Source of the DNA: Anoxybacillus sp. J5B_2022
Lineage (GTDB): Bacteria > Bacillota > Bacilli > Bacillales > Anoxybacillaceae
Reading direction: 5' to 3'
Assembly (NCBI RefSeq): GCF_026847645.1
Contig: NZ_JAPSMC010000010.1
Coordinates: forward strand, 1 to 64,000
DNA length: 64,000 bases
Shown: positions 1 through 9,702 of the stretch, piece by piece
Position numbering within the stretch: the stretch's first letter is position 1
How the letters are laid out: each line of letters begins with the position of its first letter
Made by a program: the position numbers and the translations under genes
The notes under the pieces: model-generated
Seen by the model: the letters and a program-made list of their open reading frames with translations, nothing else
Databases searched by the model: none
Told to the model about the DNA's origin: nothing

Positions 1-38
1 GAATTATTTTGTAGATTACATAGATGCGGGTGAATGAC

Positions 39-1904
39 ATGATGAAAGCACATGAGAGAGAAGCATATACCGCCTTTAAGGAAAAGTTTTTCGACTGGTT
101 GTTAGCGTACGAAGATCACGATCATTTTTCGAAAACGATGCTGAGTTTGTTTTTATTGTTGAAACAAGAACTGATGATAAAAGAAGTCACATTGTTTTTA
201 TTCGACCCTTTCGAAAAAACGTTTTACCCAGAAGTGACAACAAAAGAAGACCTATTAGCTTGTGATGTTTTACCGAATGCCGAGTTTCAAACGGCCGATC
301 CAAGACAACGTATACATATACATGAAAACGAGCAATGTATGATTGCGCAACTATTGCTTCAGCAATCCGAAGAATTTTCGGGTGTCTTGCAATTCGTCTA
401 TGACAACGGTCAGCGTCCTAGCCAAGTGTTTCTCGAGCAGATTGTCACCGACTTTTCGCGCTTATTTAGCAAAATGAAAAAAATTGCGCGCGGGTTGAGC
501 GAAGAAAAACGATATGAACGGCTTCATCATTTTACAGCGAAAATTCATGCGTCGATGAAAATTGAAGATGTGTTGGAAGAAATTATTGATACGCTGCAAG
601 AAGTATATCCTTCCTTTACGTACTACTTGTTTTTATCCGACGATCATCCGTATCACGAACGTTTGCCAATAAAAACACTTATGTTTGAACAGGCGGACGA
701 AAATATGGCGGCAATGCAGGCGTTTTTGACGGGGAAAATTCAACTCGAAGACTCAATTGCGCTTCAACGTTCCATTTTATACGCCCCAATTAAAGGAGCC
801 CAAGGGGTTTATGGGGTGATTGAAATTATCGCTTCGCACATTATGGAGTTTCCAAAAAGTGAAATCAATTTCATTTCTTTGTTGGCGAATACGGCAGGAA
901 GCGCGTTAGAAAACGCGAAATTATATGAACAGTCGCGCCGACTTGTAGCGGATTTGCAGCTGATTAATGAAACGATGCACCGGTTGAATGCAAACTTGCG
1001 CCTGCAAGATGCGCTAGAGTTTATGGTCAGTCAAATTAAACGTTCATTTGGTGCCGAAGAAATCGGTTTTTTCATGTTTGACCGTGAAAAGAAAAGGTTG
1101 TTGCCTGGAAGCACGCCATTTTTTCAATCGCGGCAAGCGAAAAAATATATTGAATTTGTATCGAAACGAATTCGCACGGAACGGGATATGGTGTTTTTAG
1201 GCGATGCGAAAGTTGATGCCTCACCGTCTGCACCTATTTATCGTTCGTTAATGGCCGTGCCGATGGTGCAAAACGGTATGCTAAAAGGAATGGCCATTGT
1301 GTTGCATCGCGAGCCATATCACTTTACTTTTGAAATGTTTAAATTGTTGCAATCGCTCATTCACCATTCTACGCTGGCGTTTGCGAATGCAATGCTACGA
1401 GAGGAATTAGAAAACCTTGTGATTACGGACTATTTAACGAAGCTATATTCGCGTCATTACTTAGACGAACAGCTACAAAAATCGATGGAAGTCGATGCGT
1501 TTGGTACGTTTATTTTAATTGACATTGACAATTTCAAAAGCATTAACGACACGTACGGTCACCAGACAGGCGATGATATCATCGTGCAAGTGGCCAACAT
1601 CATTAAGCAAAACATTCGCGAGCATGATATTGGGGCTCGTTGGGGAGGCGAAGAGCTGGCGATCTATTTGCCAAAAGTCCCATTAACAACCGGAGTAGCG
1701 ATCGCTAATCGCTTGGCGGCAAAAGTGCGACAAGAAACAAACCCGCCGGTCACCGTTTCTTGCGGCGTTTCCTATTGGAAAAAAAATCGTCGCGAAGAAG
1801 CGACCGAGTTGTTTAAACGAGCCGATGAGGCGCTATATATGGCGAAACGGTCGGGGAAAAACTGCGTGTTTGTGAAAGATTACCAACACCAATACAAAGC
1901 GTAA
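39..1904 (+). CDS. dgcP: GAF-GGDEF diguanylate cyclase (DgcP/YtrP-like)
   Basis: Predicted diguanylate cyclase making the second messenger c-di-GMP from two GTP. Seen: about 430 N-terminal residues with GAF-like sensor segments and helical linkers (a linker helix near NTAGSALENAKLYEQ), then a C-terminal GGDEF domain with the active-site motif RWGGEELAIYL. The inhibitory I-site is intact: REHD lies five residues before GGEEL, so product feedback is expected. No membrane segment or signal peptide, so it is cytosolic. An upstream in-frame ATG exists at 24, but the ATG at 39 follows a GGGTG-type ribosome site. Gene order (this gene, Met-sulfoxide reductase, hisJ, ezrA) matches B. subtilis ytrP-ytsP-ytvP-ezrA. 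The sensed ligand is unknown. Confidence 0.85.
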   Translation: MMKAHEREAYTAFKEKFFDWLLAYEDHDHFSKTMLSLFLLLKQELMIKEVTLFLFDPFEKTFYPEVTTKEDLLACDVLPNAEFQTADPRQRIHIHENEQCMIAQLLLQQSEEFSGVLQFVYDNGQRPSQVFLEQIVTDFSRLFSKMKKIARGLSEEKRYERLHHFTAKIHASMKIEDVLEEIIDTLQEVYPSFTYYLFLSDDHPYHERLPIKTLMFEQADENMAAMQAFLTGKIQLEDSIALQRSILYAPIKGAQGVYGVIEIIASHIMEFPKSEINFISLLANTAGSALENAKLYEQSRRLVADLQLINETMHRLNANLRLQDALEFMVSQIKRSFGAEEIGFFMFDREKKRLLPGSTPFFQSRQAKKYIEFVSKRIRTERDMVFLGDAKVDASPSAPIYRSLMAVPMVQNGMLKGMAIVLHREPYHFTFEMFKLLQSLIHHSTLAFANAMLREELENLVITDYLTKLYSRHYLDEQLQKSMEVDAFGTFILIDIDNFKSINDTYGHQTGDDIIVQVANIIKQNIREHDIGARWGGEELAIYLPKVPLTTGVAIANRLAAKVRQETNPPVTVSCGVSYWKKNRREEATELFKRADEALYMAKRSGKNCVFVKDYQHQYKA

Positions 1905-1936
1905 AAAAGGAATCCGTTTTGCGGGATTCCTTTTTT
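1903..1936. terminator. bidirectional terminator between dgcP and msrC
   Basis: GGAATCC / GGGATTCC stem with a 7-nt loop, A-run on the left and T-run on the right, between two convergent genes. It can serve both strands. Confidence 0.85.
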
Positions 1937-1944
1937 CGCGAATC

Positions 1945-2424
1945 TTATAAGGAAGCAACTAAGACTTCGACAAATTTTTCTAAATAGTGTTGATCGATGT
2001 CGTCGAAACGGTTTTTCATCGGACTGTCGATATCTAATACCCCGATGACGTTCCCGTTTTTTATCATCGGTACGACAATTTCTGATTGCGAGGCAGCATC
2101 GCAGGCAATATGTCCAGGAAATAGATGTACATCGGGAACGAGTTCCGTTTTTTTGTTTTGCGCTGCTGTTCCGCATACGCCTTTTCCGAACGGAATGCGA
2201 ACGCATGCTGGCAGCCCTTGAAACGGTCCCAATACTAACTCTTCCCCTTCGGCTAAGTAAAAGCCAACCCAATTGATATTATGTAAAAATTGGTTGAGAA
2301 GCGCAGCAGCATTGGCTAAATTGGCGATAAAATTCGTTTCTCCGGCAATCAGCGCTTGTAGCTGTTTAATGACAAGTTCGTAATTTTCTTCTCGTGTTCC
2401 ATTATACTGGATGGCGTGAAACAA
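1945..2424 (-). CDS. msrC: free methionine-(R)-sulfoxide reductase, GAF type (YtsP)
   Basis: Reduces free L-methionine-(R)-sulfoxide to methionine using thioredoxin. This is a single-GAF-domain enzyme of 159 aa, the usual family length. The three catalytic cysteines are seen at C74, C84 and C108; the spacings of 10 and 24 residues equal those known for the family (yeast C91/C101/C125). Start is TTG at 2424 with an AAAGGAGAGG ribosome site about 9 nt upstream; no better ATG is nearby. It lies 28 nt downstream of hisJ on the same strand, so the two are probably co-transcribed. Confidence 0.88.
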   Translation of the reverse strand: MFHAIQYNGTREENYELVIKQLQALIAGETNFIANLANAAALLNQFLHNINWVGFYLAEGEELVLGPFQGLPACVRIPFGKGVCGTAAQNKKTELVPDVHLFPGHIACDAASQSEIVVPMIKNGNVIGVLDIDSPMKNRFDDIDQHYLEKFVEVLVASL

Positions 2425-2452
2425 AGCGATCCTCTCCTTTTAAAAATGGATG

Positions 2453-3265
2453 TTAAAGCGTCGATTCCGAAAATGCCTCGCGAACCATTTGCTCTCTCCC
2501 TTGATGCAAATCGCGGGCACAATGGGCATCAGATCCGTACACGAGCGGGATGTTTCGCTTTAATGCTTCGTGAACGACCCAATGCGGCGGATACGGCTCT
2601 TTGCAAAGCGGTTTTTGGACACCGGCTCCGTTATAGTCCAGCTCATACTGCCGTGCCTTGATTTCATCGAGGATGTGAACAATCCGTTCTGCCATAGAAA
2701 CAGGACAAGGAAATTGTTTTTGAAACTTATGAACGAGCGTTAGATGACCGATGCGCTTCGGTTTATATGCGCCGAGGTCAGCACGGACTGCCTGCAATAC
2801 GGCATGATAATATGCTTCATGAGCGAGAGACACCGACCCGAACGCTTCGGTCATGGCTTGGAACATATCCGGGCTATAGTCTAAACAGAAATATTGGCCG
2901 TTCGCAGGAAGAAAATGTACCGACAAAATGCTATCATCTAATTCGGGACCGATTTCTTCAAGAAAGCGTGCGGTTTCTTCCTCATAGCCGATAATAAAAT
3001 CGACTTCCAACCCGATGCGAATCGTAATATCGGTTTGATACTGTTTCTTTATGCGTTGCAGTGTTGAGATATAGGAGTCTAGCTGCTCCATAGCCATGGC
3101 GCTGTCTTGTTCGGGAGTTGGATCGACAAAAGCCGACGGAAGCGGTGCGTGTTCGGTAAATGAAATGTCTGTATATCCTAGCTCGATGGCTCGCTCGATA
3201 TATTGCACGAACGAGTCGTTGCTTCCGTGTGGACAAAACGGTGTATGGATATGACCGTCGCGCAA
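2453..3265 (-). CDS. hisJ: histidinol-phosphatase, PHP family (HisJ)
   Basis: Dephosphorylates L-histidinol phosphate in histidine biosynthesis. The 270-aa protein is a complete PHP-superfamily hydrolase. Metal-binding motif HxH is at H5/H7 (DGHIHTPFCPHG), and a late Asp-His pair (GSDAHCARD) supplies further ligands. Start is TTG at 3265 behind GGAGGG. Synteny with B. subtilis hisJ (ytvP), beside the Met-sulfoxide reductase and ezrA, supports the name. The rest of the histidine pathway is not in this window. Confidence 0.88.
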   Translation of the reverse strand: MRDGHIHTPFCPHGSNDSFVQYIERAIELGYTDISFTEHAPLPSAFVDPTPEQDSAMAMEQLDSYISTLQRIKKQYQTDITIRIGLEVDFIIGYEEETARFLEEIGPELDDSILSVHFLPANGQYFCLDYSPDMFQAMTEAFGSVSLAHEAYYHAVLQAVRADLGAYKPKRIGHLTLVHKFQKQFPCPVSMAERIVHILDEIKARQYELDYNGAGVQKPLCKEPYPPHWVVHEALKRNIPLVYGSDAHCARDLHQGREQMVREAFSESTL

Positions 3266-3440
3266 ACGAATCCCTCCTTTTATTACATAGTTGAAAAAAT
3301 GAAGATTTTTGTAAAAAAAAATTAAAAATTTTGGTCAAAAAATGTCGTTAACATGGTATCATAAAAACATTAAAAGAACATTATGTCAATGTTTTTGCCT
3401 TCTCCATAATGTGACTAACTCGGATGCAAGGGGGCTTCTT

Positions 3441-5144
3441 ATGGAAATTGCGATCACGATTTTACTCCTCGCTAGCGGAGGAATGATATATAACTATGTG
3501 TACCGAAAGAAGATGTATCGTGAAATTGATCGTTTAGAAGCATGGAAAATTGCGATTATGAATCGGCAAGTAACCGATGAACTTTCGAAAGTGAAGCAGC
3601 TGAACATGACGGGAGAAACGGAGGAGCTGTTCGAGCGCTGGCGCCAGCAATGGGACGACATTGTGACTGTAAGACTTCCGGAAGTAGAAGAAAAGCTGTT
3701 TGATGTGGAGGAATTTCTTGATAAATACCGCTATGCAAAAGCAAAAGGCGTGTTGCGGGAAATCGAACAAACGCTTCGGAAGATAGAAGAAGACATTCAA
3801 ACCATTCTTCATGAACTCGATGAACTTGTAGGTAGTGAAGAACAAAACCGCGTGGAAATTGAGCAGTTAAAAGCGGTGTATCGCGATGCGAAAAAAATGC
3901 TGCTCGCCTATCGCCATACATTTGGGGTGGCGGAAGAAAATTTGACACTTAAATTGGACGACATTCACAACGCGTTTCAAAGATTCGAAGAGTTGACGAA
4001 TGCCGGTAATTATTTAGCGGCACGAGAAATTGTCTTGTATTTGAAGCAAGAATTGATGGTTTTTTCTAAAATGCTTCAAGACATTCCAACGGTGCTTACC
4101 GAATGTCAAACAACAGTTCCAGCTCAGCTCGCGGAGTTAATCGAAGGATATCAAGAAATGAAAGAGGAAGGCTATATCCTTGACCATCTCGACATCCACC
4201 AAGAGGTATCGAAGCAGCAAGAAAAATTACAGCAATGTATCGACATGATTCGCCAGCTTCAACTAGAGGAAGCGAAGCAAATGCTCGAAGAGATCAAAGC
4301 AGATATCGATGCGCTCTACGATTTATTAGAAAAAGAAGCATTGGCGTACCAATACGTGAAAACAGAAATGGGACAAATTGAAGAGCAATTGTATCAGTTA
4401 AGCGAAGAGGCGAAGCAGACGGGAGCTGAAACGTTATTTGTGCAACAAAGCTATCGGTTAACTGCCCAAGATCTTGAAAAATACCGCAGTATGGAAAAAC
4501 AAATTCAGCAATTAGCGAAGCGGTTTGCATTAATTCAAGAGCGCGCTCTGGAAGAACGGACGGCTCATTCGTTTATTAAAGAAGAACTAGAGTTGTTGTT
4601 CGGACAAATTCAACTGTTGAAAGAAGAGCACGAACAGTTTCGTGAAATGTTGCAAACGCTGCGAAAAGACGAATTGGCCGCTCGCGAAAAGCTTCGCGAT
4701 ATGCGTAAACAGTTGTCAGAAGCTGTTCGTTACGTGAAAAAGAGCCGATTGCCAGGACTTCCCGAAACCTATAAATTGCAGCTAGATGAAGCGAAGGAAC
4801 TTTTGACAAACGTTTCATTGCGCCTCGATGAGAAGCCGCTCAACATGGAGGCGGTTAATCAAGCGCTGACGGAAGCAGCAGCGTTAGTGGAACGCGTCTG
4901 TGAACAGACGATGAGCATGGTGGAGCAAGCGGATCTTGTCGAAAAAGTGATTCAATATGGGAACCGTTATCGCCGCCGCTATCCATCGGTCAAAGAGGGA
5001 TTAGAAGAAGCGGAAATGTTGTTTCGCCATTATGATTACGAACGGGCGCTAGAGCAGGCGGTGGCAACGGTGGAAAACGTTGAACCAGGTGCTTTTGAGC
5101 GTATTCGGCAACTTTTGCAAGAAGAAGTCGAGCCGAAAATATGA
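3441..5144 (+). CDS. ezrA: septation ring formation regulator EzrA
   Basis: Membrane-anchored negative regulator of FtsZ ring assembly that also participates in division-septum maturation. Seen: one N-terminal transmembrane helix at about residues 2-20 ([17 protein letters not shown]), then almost continuous Glu/Lys/Gln-rich coiled coil to the end, as expected for the spectrin-like repeats of EzrA. The reading frame is open back to 3342, but the ATG at 3441 follows a GGGG-rich ribosome site and gives 567 aa, the family length. It is divergent from hisJ; a hairpin terminator follows. Confidence 0.93.
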   Translation: MEIAITILLLASGGMIYNYVYRKKMYREIDRLEAWKIAIMNRQVTDELSKVKQLNMTGETEELFERWRQQWDDIVTVRLPEVEEKLFDVEEFLDKYRYAKAKGVLREIEQTLRKIEEDIQTILHELDELVGSEEQNRVEIEQLKAVYRDAKKMLLAYRHTFGVAEENLTLKLDDIHNAFQRFEELTNAGNYLAAREIVLYLKQELMVFSKMLQDIPTVLTECQTTVPAQLAELIEGYQEMKEEGYILDHLDIHQEVSKQQEKLQQCIDMIRQLQLEEAKQMLEEIKADIDALYDLLEKEALAYQYVKTEMGQIEEQLYQLSEEAKQTGAETLFVQQSYRLTAQDLEKYRSMEKQIQQLAKRFALIQERALEERTAHSFIKEELELLFGQIQLLKEEHEQFREMLQTLRKDELAAREKLRDMRKQLSEAVRYVKKSRLPGLPETYKLQLDEAKELLTNVSLRLDEKPLNMEAVNQALTEAAALVERVCEQTMSMVEQADLVEKVIQYGNRYRRRYPSVKEGLEEAEMLFRHYDYERALEQAVATVENVEPGAFERIRQLLQEEVEPKI

Positions 5145-5152
5145 CCGCGTGA

Positions 5153-5184
5153 AACCGATAAATACCTACCTATGTAGATATTTA
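5153..5184 (+). terminator. ezrA terminator
   Basis: ACCGATAAATA pairs with the later TATTTATCGGT, followed by TTTTTT. Confidence 0.8.
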
Positions 5185-5288
5185 TCGGTTTTTTCGCGAA
5201 TAATGTAAATAGGCGTTTTTGTTGCGGTTAGACGAATTTATTTTTATTATTTTCTTTGTGTTAAGCATGTATGCGGAGGATGGACGTG

Positions 5289-6431
5289 ATGATTTATTTA
5301 GATAACAGTGCAACGACAAAGCCGTTTCCTGAAGTGGTCGATTCGTTTGTGACGGTCGCCACCAACTATTTTGGCAATCCTTCATCGCTTCATGAATTGG
5401 GCATGAAAGCGGAGCGGTTGCTCTCACAAGCGCGGGAGCAAGTGGCGGCGCTTCTTGCCGTCAAACCGAATGAAATCATTTTTACATCTGGAGGAACGGA
5501 AGCGAACAATCTGGCGATTAAAGGAGTTGCTTTTCAGTATCGGCAACGGGGCCATCATATTATTACGACTGCGATTGAACATCCATCGGTTGTTGAGCCG
5601 TGTCGACAGCTTGAAGAACTAGGGTTTGATGTTACATATTTACCTGTGGATAAACACGGGCTCGTTGACGTAGAAACGCTTGAGCAGGCGCTTCGCGATG
5701 ATACGATTCTTGTGTCGATCATGCACGTCAATAACGAAGTCGGCTCGATTCAACCGATTGAACAAATCGGGCGAATGTTGCAGCGCTACCCAAAAGTAAT
5801 TTTCCATGTTGATCATGTGCAAGGAGTCGGCAAAGTTCCGCTCGATGTAAAAAAAGCGCATATCGATCTATGTACGATGTCGGCACATAAGTTCCACAGT
5901 TTGCGAGGGGCGGGCGTTTTATATGTCCGAAACGGCATTCGCCTTTCGCCGCTACTAGCGGGGGGAGGACAAGAATGGCAGCTTCGTTCAGGAACGGAAA
6001 ACGTCGCGGCTATTGTCGCGATGGCGAAAGCGCTTCGGCTCTCCATGGAAGCATATGAACGGCACTCGTCGCGCTTATGGGCGATGAAAGAGCAATGGTT
6101 AAAAGAGTTGAACAACATCGACGGCATCGAGGTTCATACGCCAGCGGATCATTCTGCGCCGCATATTATTAATTTTTCTTTAAACGGTTTAAAGTCGGAA
6201 GTATTTGTTCATGAATTGGCGAAACAGCAAATTTTTGTTTCGACGACATCGGCCTGTTCATCGAAAAAACGAGCGCCAAGCAAGACGTTGTTGGCGATGG
6301 GAGTCGATGCGAAGCGGGCGGAAAGCTCGATTCGAGTTAGTTTATCGTGGGAAAACACGTTAGAAGAAATTCCAGTTGCTATCCGTGCTATGAAAGCAGC
6401 GATTCAAAAACTACAAGACGTAGAGAGGTAG
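5289..6431 (+). CDS. nifZ: cysteine desulfurase (NifZ/IscS-like)
   Basis: PLP-dependent cysteine desulfurase; it moves sulfur from cysteine to an acceptor as a protein persulfide. Seen: fold-type I aminotransferase start YLDNSATTKP, the PLP lysine in SAHKFHS (K201) and the persulfide cysteine loop ACSSKKRAP (C323). Three in-frame ATGs are close together; the one at 5289 has GGAGGA 8 nt upstream and gives 380 aa. It ends 5 nt before thiI. In B. subtilis this partner desulfurase feeds ThiI for 4-thiouridine in tRNA, and the same pairing is inferred here. Confidence 0.9.
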   Translation: MIYLDNSATTKPFPEVVDSFVTVATNYFGNPSSLHELGMKAERLLSQAREQVAALLAVKPNEIIFTSGGTEANNLAIKGVAFQYRQRGHHIITTAIEHPSVVEPCRQLEELGFDVTYLPVDKHGLVDVETLEQALRDDTILVSIMHVNNEVGSIQPIEQIGRMLQRYPKVIFHVDHVQGVGKVPLDVKKAHIDLCTMSAHKFHSLRGAGVLYVRNGIRLSPLLAGGGQEWQLRSGTENVAAIVAMAKALRLSMEAYERHSSRLWAMKEQWLKELNNIDGIEVHTPADHSAPHIINFSLNGLKSEVFVHELAKQQIFVSTTSACSSKKRAPSKTLLAMGVDAKRAESSIRVSLSWENTLEEIPVAIRAMKAAIQKLQDVER

Positions 6432-6436
6432 AGAGC

Positions 6437-7642
6437 ATGCGCTATGATCGTATTTTAATTCGTTACGGAGAAATGTCGACAAAGGGAAAAAACCGCAACC
6501 GTTTCGTCGTGCGGTTGAAACGGAACATTCGAAAAAAATTAAAAGCTTTTCCGAACATAAACATTGAATATATGCGTGACCGAATGTACATTTTATTGAA
6601 TGGTGAGCCGCACGAGGAAATTATGGAACAGTTAAAGACGGTGTTCGGCATTCAGTCGTTTAGTTTGGCAATGAAATGCGAGAACGACATCGAGCAAATT
6701 AAAGCAACGGCATTAGCGGCAGTGCAACGATTTTCGTACGAAGGTAAAACGTTTAAAGTGAGTGCGAAGCGGATTGACAAGCAATTCCCGATTGGAAGCA
6801 ATGGCCTTAATTATGAGCTCGGCAGCCATATTTTACGGAATACGAATCATTTAACGGTGAACGTTCATGAACCGGATATTGATGTACGGGTGGAAGTGCG
6901 CAAAGACGGTACGTACGTAACGTGCCACGATATTCCAGGGGCAGGTGGTCTCCCTGTTGGCACAAGCGGAAAAGCGATGCTTATGTTGTCTGGTGGCATC
7001 GACAGTCCGGTCGCCGGATATTTAGCGATGAAACGCGGATTGGAAATTGAGGCAGTCCACTTTTTCAGCCCGCCATTTACAAGTGAACGGGCAAAGCAAA
7101 AAGTGATTGATTTAGTGAAGAAGCTGACGCGATTTGGAGGGAAAATTCGGCTTCATATCGTTCCGTTTACCGATATTCAACAGACGATTCACCAACAAGT
7201 TCCAGATGGATATTCACTCATTTCGTCGCGGCGAATGATGTTGAAAATTACTGATTTGTTGCGAAAAAAATATAACGGCTTGGCGATTGTCACCGGGGAG
7301 AGCCTCGGGCAAGTGGCGAGCCAGACGTTAGAAAGTATGTTTGTCATTAACGATGTCACGACGACGCCGGTTCTTCGTCCGCTCGTTTCGATGGATAAGA
7401 CAGAAATTATTGCGATTGCGAAAAAAATTGATACGCATGACATTTCGATTCTTCCATATGAAGACTGCTGTACCATTTTTACTCCAAACGCGCCAAAAAC
7501 AAGACCGAAACGGGAAAAAGTGGTTCATTATGAAAGTTTTATTGATTTAGAGCCACTGATTGAAGCAGCTGTTGCTAATACGGAAACGATTGTCATTGAT
7601 GAAGAATTTACCGCAGAGAAAGCGTTTGAACAGTTGTTCTAA
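6437..7642 (+). CDS. thiI: tRNA 4-thiouridine synthase ThiI
   Basis: ATP-dependent sulfurtransferase forming s4U8 in tRNA; in some bacteria it also supports thiazole synthesis. Seen: N-terminal ferredoxin-like/THUMP region (residues about 1-165) and a PP-loop MLSGGIDSPVAGY around residue 185. At 401 aa the protein stops where E. coli ThiI continues into a rhodanese domain, so that domain is absent, as in other Bacillus ThiI. The open frame extends to 6347 inside nifZ, but the ATG at 6437, 5 nt after the nifZ stop, matches the family start MRYDRILIRYGE. Confidence 0.93.
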   Translation: MRYDRILIRYGEMSTKGKNRNRFVVRLKRNIRKKLKAFPNINIEYMRDRMYILLNGEPHEEIMEQLKTVFGIQSFSLAMKCENDIEQIKATALAAVQRFSYEGKTFKVSAKRIDKQFPIGSNGLNYELGSHILRNTNHLTVNVHEPDIDVRVEVRKDGTYVTCHDIPGAGGLPVGTSGKAMLMLSGGIDSPVAGYLAMKRGLEIEAVHFFSPPFTSERAKQKVIDLVKKLTRFGGKIRLHIVPFTDIQQTIHQQVPDGYSLISSRRMMLKITDLLRKKYNGLAIVTGESLGQVASQTLESMFVINDVTTTPVLRPLVSMDKTEIIAIAKKIDTHDISILPYEDCCTIFTPNAPKTRPKREKVVHYESFIDLEPLIEAAVANTETIVIDEEFTAEKAFEQLF

Positions 7643-7667
7643 TCTCAAAATTTACCAAAATCATAAA

Positions 7668-7698
7668 TGAATGAATCCGTGTGTTTTCACACATTCTA
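7668..7698 (+). promoter_or_regulatory. candidate sigma-G promoter for the SASP gene
   Basis: TGAATG at 7668, an 18-nt spacer, then CATTCTA at 7692, which fits the forespore sigma-G -10 consensus CATWHTA. SASP genes are known sigma-G targets. The predicted leader is very short (about 17 nt). Confidence 0.5.
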
Positions 7699-7721
7699 TA
7701 GCTACAAGGAGGTGAAAACAC

Positions 7722-7925
7722 ATGGCACGCAACAACTCTTTATTAGTGTCAGGTGCTCAACAAGCTCTTGACCAAATGAAATACGAAATTGCGCAAGAAT
7801 TTGGTGTCACACTAGGTGCGGACACAACGGCACGCGCAAACGGTTCTGTCGGTGGAGAAATCACAAAACGCCTTGTTGCAATGGCGCAACAACAATTAGG
7901 CGGTTCCTATCCAAAACAATTTTAA
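7722..7925 (+). CDS. sspA: alpha/beta-type small acid-soluble spore protein
   Basis: Forespore DNA-binding protein that protects spore DNA from UV and is degraded at germination to supply amino acids. The 67-aa sequence is a typical [13 protein letters not shown] contains the GPR-protease cleavage motif, and [19 protein letters not shown] is the conserved C-terminal DNA-binding helix. A very strong ribosome site (AAGGAGGTGA) precedes ATG. It is monocistronic, with a candidate sigma-G promoter and its own terminator. Several paralogues usually exist, so the letter is by position only (B. subtilis sspA lies next to thiI). Confidence 0.92.
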   Translation: MARNNSLLVSGAQQALDQMKYEIAQEFGVTLGADTTARANGSVGGEITKRLVAMAQQQLGGSYPKQF

Positions 7926-7943
7926 TTTCATATTCATGGCTAC

Positions 7944-7972
7944 AAGGGCGGGAGAATTTCCCGCCTTTTATT
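7944..7972 (+). terminator. SASP terminator
   Basis: GGGCGGGA-GAAT-TCCCGCC hairpin followed by TTTTATT. Confidence 0.85.
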
Positions 7973-8048
7973 ATGTTAAAAAATTATTCAAAAAATTTTG
8001 ATTGTTTTGTATAATGGTTGATGAAAAGAAAAAATGGGGGATGAGGAT

Positions 8049-9641
8049 ATGGAACGTGAAGATCTAATTGCACCGGAACAGTACAATTTAACAGCGGAAA
8101 TGGAAAAGTACGCCCAACAAACTCCCGAACGAACGGCTTTAAAATGGGAGAGTGAGGACGGTCAGACAAAGGAAATCACGTACGGGGAGTTCGTGAAAAA
8201 AGCGAACCAAATTGGAAACGCTTTACTTCGTGCTGGATTGCAAAAAGGCGATAAAGTGCTCATTATGGTGCCGCGCCTAATTGAAGCGTACGAAGTATAT
8301 TTCGCTTCTTTAAAGGCGGGACTTGTCGTCATTCCAAGCTCGGAGATGTTACGCACGAAAGATTTGCAATACCGCATTTCCCATGGGGAAGTGAAAGCGG
8401 TTATCGTATATGAACCGTATGTCGGTCAATTCCTCCCGATTGAAAATATGGATGCGATTTTGAAATTTGTCATTGGCGATCACGAGGTCGATGGTTGGAC
8501 AAACCTAGGAAAAGCGAGCGAAGCAGAAAGCGATGAATTGAAAGCTGCAGATACGACTCGTGACGATATGGCGTTTTTATCGTACACATCAGGAACAACC
8601 GGTAATCCAAAAGGCGTTGTGCATACGCACGGTTGGGCATATGCACATTTGCGCACCGCAGCGAAAAACTGGCTTTGCATTGAAGAAGGGGATGTCGTAT
8701 GGGCAACCGCTGGACCGGGGTGGCAAAAATGGATTTGGAGCCCGTTTTTATCGACGTTAGGGTCAGGAGCGACAGGCTTTGTTTACTTTGGGCGATTTGA
8801 GCCAGAAAAATATTTGCAACTTTTGAGCAAATATGAAGTAAATGTTCTTTGCTGCACGCCGACAGAGTATCGGTTAATGGCGAAAGTGCCGACGATCGGT
8901 CAATATCAGTTGCCGCATTTGCATAGTGCCGTATCGGCAGGAGAACCGTTAAACCGAGAAGTGATCGATACGTTTGAAAAATATTTTAACGTACAAGTTC
9001 GCGACGGATATGGGCAAACGGAAAATACGTTGCTTGTCGGCGTCTTGAAAGGAATGAAAATTAAGCCAGGTTCGATGGGAAAACCAACGCCAGGAAACCG
9101 CGTCGAAATCATTAACGAAAACGGCGAGCCTTGCGCTGTTGGCGAAGTGGGCGACATTGCCGTGCATGTGGAAACCCCAGCTTTATTTAAGCATTACTAC
9201 AAAGACCCAGAGCGGACGGCGATGCAATTCCGCGGCGATTACTACATTACAGGGGATAAAGCGAAAAAAGATGAAGACGGCTATTTCTGGTTTGAAGGAC
9301 GCGGGGACGATATTATTATTAGCTCTGGTTATACGATCGGCCCGTTCGAAGTTGAAGATGCGCTCGTGAAACATCCGGCGGTGAAAGAGTGCGCGGTTGT
9401 CGCAAGTCCGGACGAAGTGCGCGGCCACGTCGTAAAAGCGTTCATCGTGCTTCGCGAAGGCATTGATCCGACTGATCCGTCGCTCATCCCAGCGTTACAA
9501 GAGCATGTCAAACAATTAACAGCCCCGTATAAATATCCGCGCAAAATCGAATTTGTCGACGATCTACCAAAAACGACATCCGGCAAAATTCGCCGTGTCG
9601 AATTGCGCGAGCGGGAAATGCGCCTTTCCCAAAAAAAATAA
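8049..9641 (+). CDS. mbcS: acyl-CoA synthetase, AMP-forming (MbcS/AcsA-like)
   Basis: ANL-superfamily ligase activating a short-chain carboxylic acid to its CoA thioester through an acyl-AMP. Seen: nucleotide motif SYTSGTTGNPKGVVH, middle motif DGYGQTENTL, and the C-terminal PKTTSGKIRR with the catalytic lysine. In B. subtilis the gene at this place between sspA and ytdI is ytcI/mbcS (methylbutyryl-CoA synthetase). Substrate is inferred from synteny; acetate or medium-chain acids cannot be excluded. ATG at 8049 lies behind a G-rich ribosome site; an alternative ATG is at 8034. Confidence 0.82.
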   Translation: MEREDLIAPEQYNLTAEMEKYAQQTPERTALKWESEDGQTKEITYGEFVKKANQIGNALLRAGLQKGDKVLIMVPRLIEAYEVYFASLKAGLVVIPSSEMLRTKDLQYRISHGEVKAVIVYEPYVGQFLPIENMDAILKFVIGDHEVDGWTNLGKASEAESDELKAADTTRDDMAFLSYTSGTTGNPKGVVHTHGWAYAHLRTAAKNWLCIEEGDVVWATAGPGWQKWIWSPFLSTLGSGATGFVYFGRFEPEKYLQLLSKYEVNVLCCTPTEYRLMAKVPTIGQYQLPHLHSAVSAGEPLNREVIDTFEKYFNVQVRDGYGQTENTLLVGVLKGMKIKPGSMGKPTPGNRVEIINENGEPCAVGEVGDIAVHVETPALFKHYYKDPERTAMQFRGDYYITGDKAKKDEDGYFWFEGRGDDIIISSGYTIGPFEVEDALVKHPAVKECAVVASPDEVRGHVVKAFIVLREGIDPTDPSLIPALQEHVKQLTAPYKYPRKIEFVDDLPKTTSGKIRRVELREREMRLSQKK

Positions 9642-9654
9642 TCAACAAAATAGT

Positions 9655-9690
9655 GGATGTCCCAACAGTGTGACGGGACATCCTTTTTTT
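9655..9690. terminator. terminator between mbcS and nadK2
   Basis: GGATGTCCC and GGGACATCC arms around an 11-nt loop, then seven T. The convergent gene ends 13 nt further on. Confidence 0.85.
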
Positions 9691-9702
9691 GAGTCTCTTT
9701 TC

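Noticed and set aside
2416-2661. 81-codon plus-strand frame over the msrC-hisJ junction
   Set aside because: Antisense shadow of hisJ; no ribosome site and no recognisable protein.
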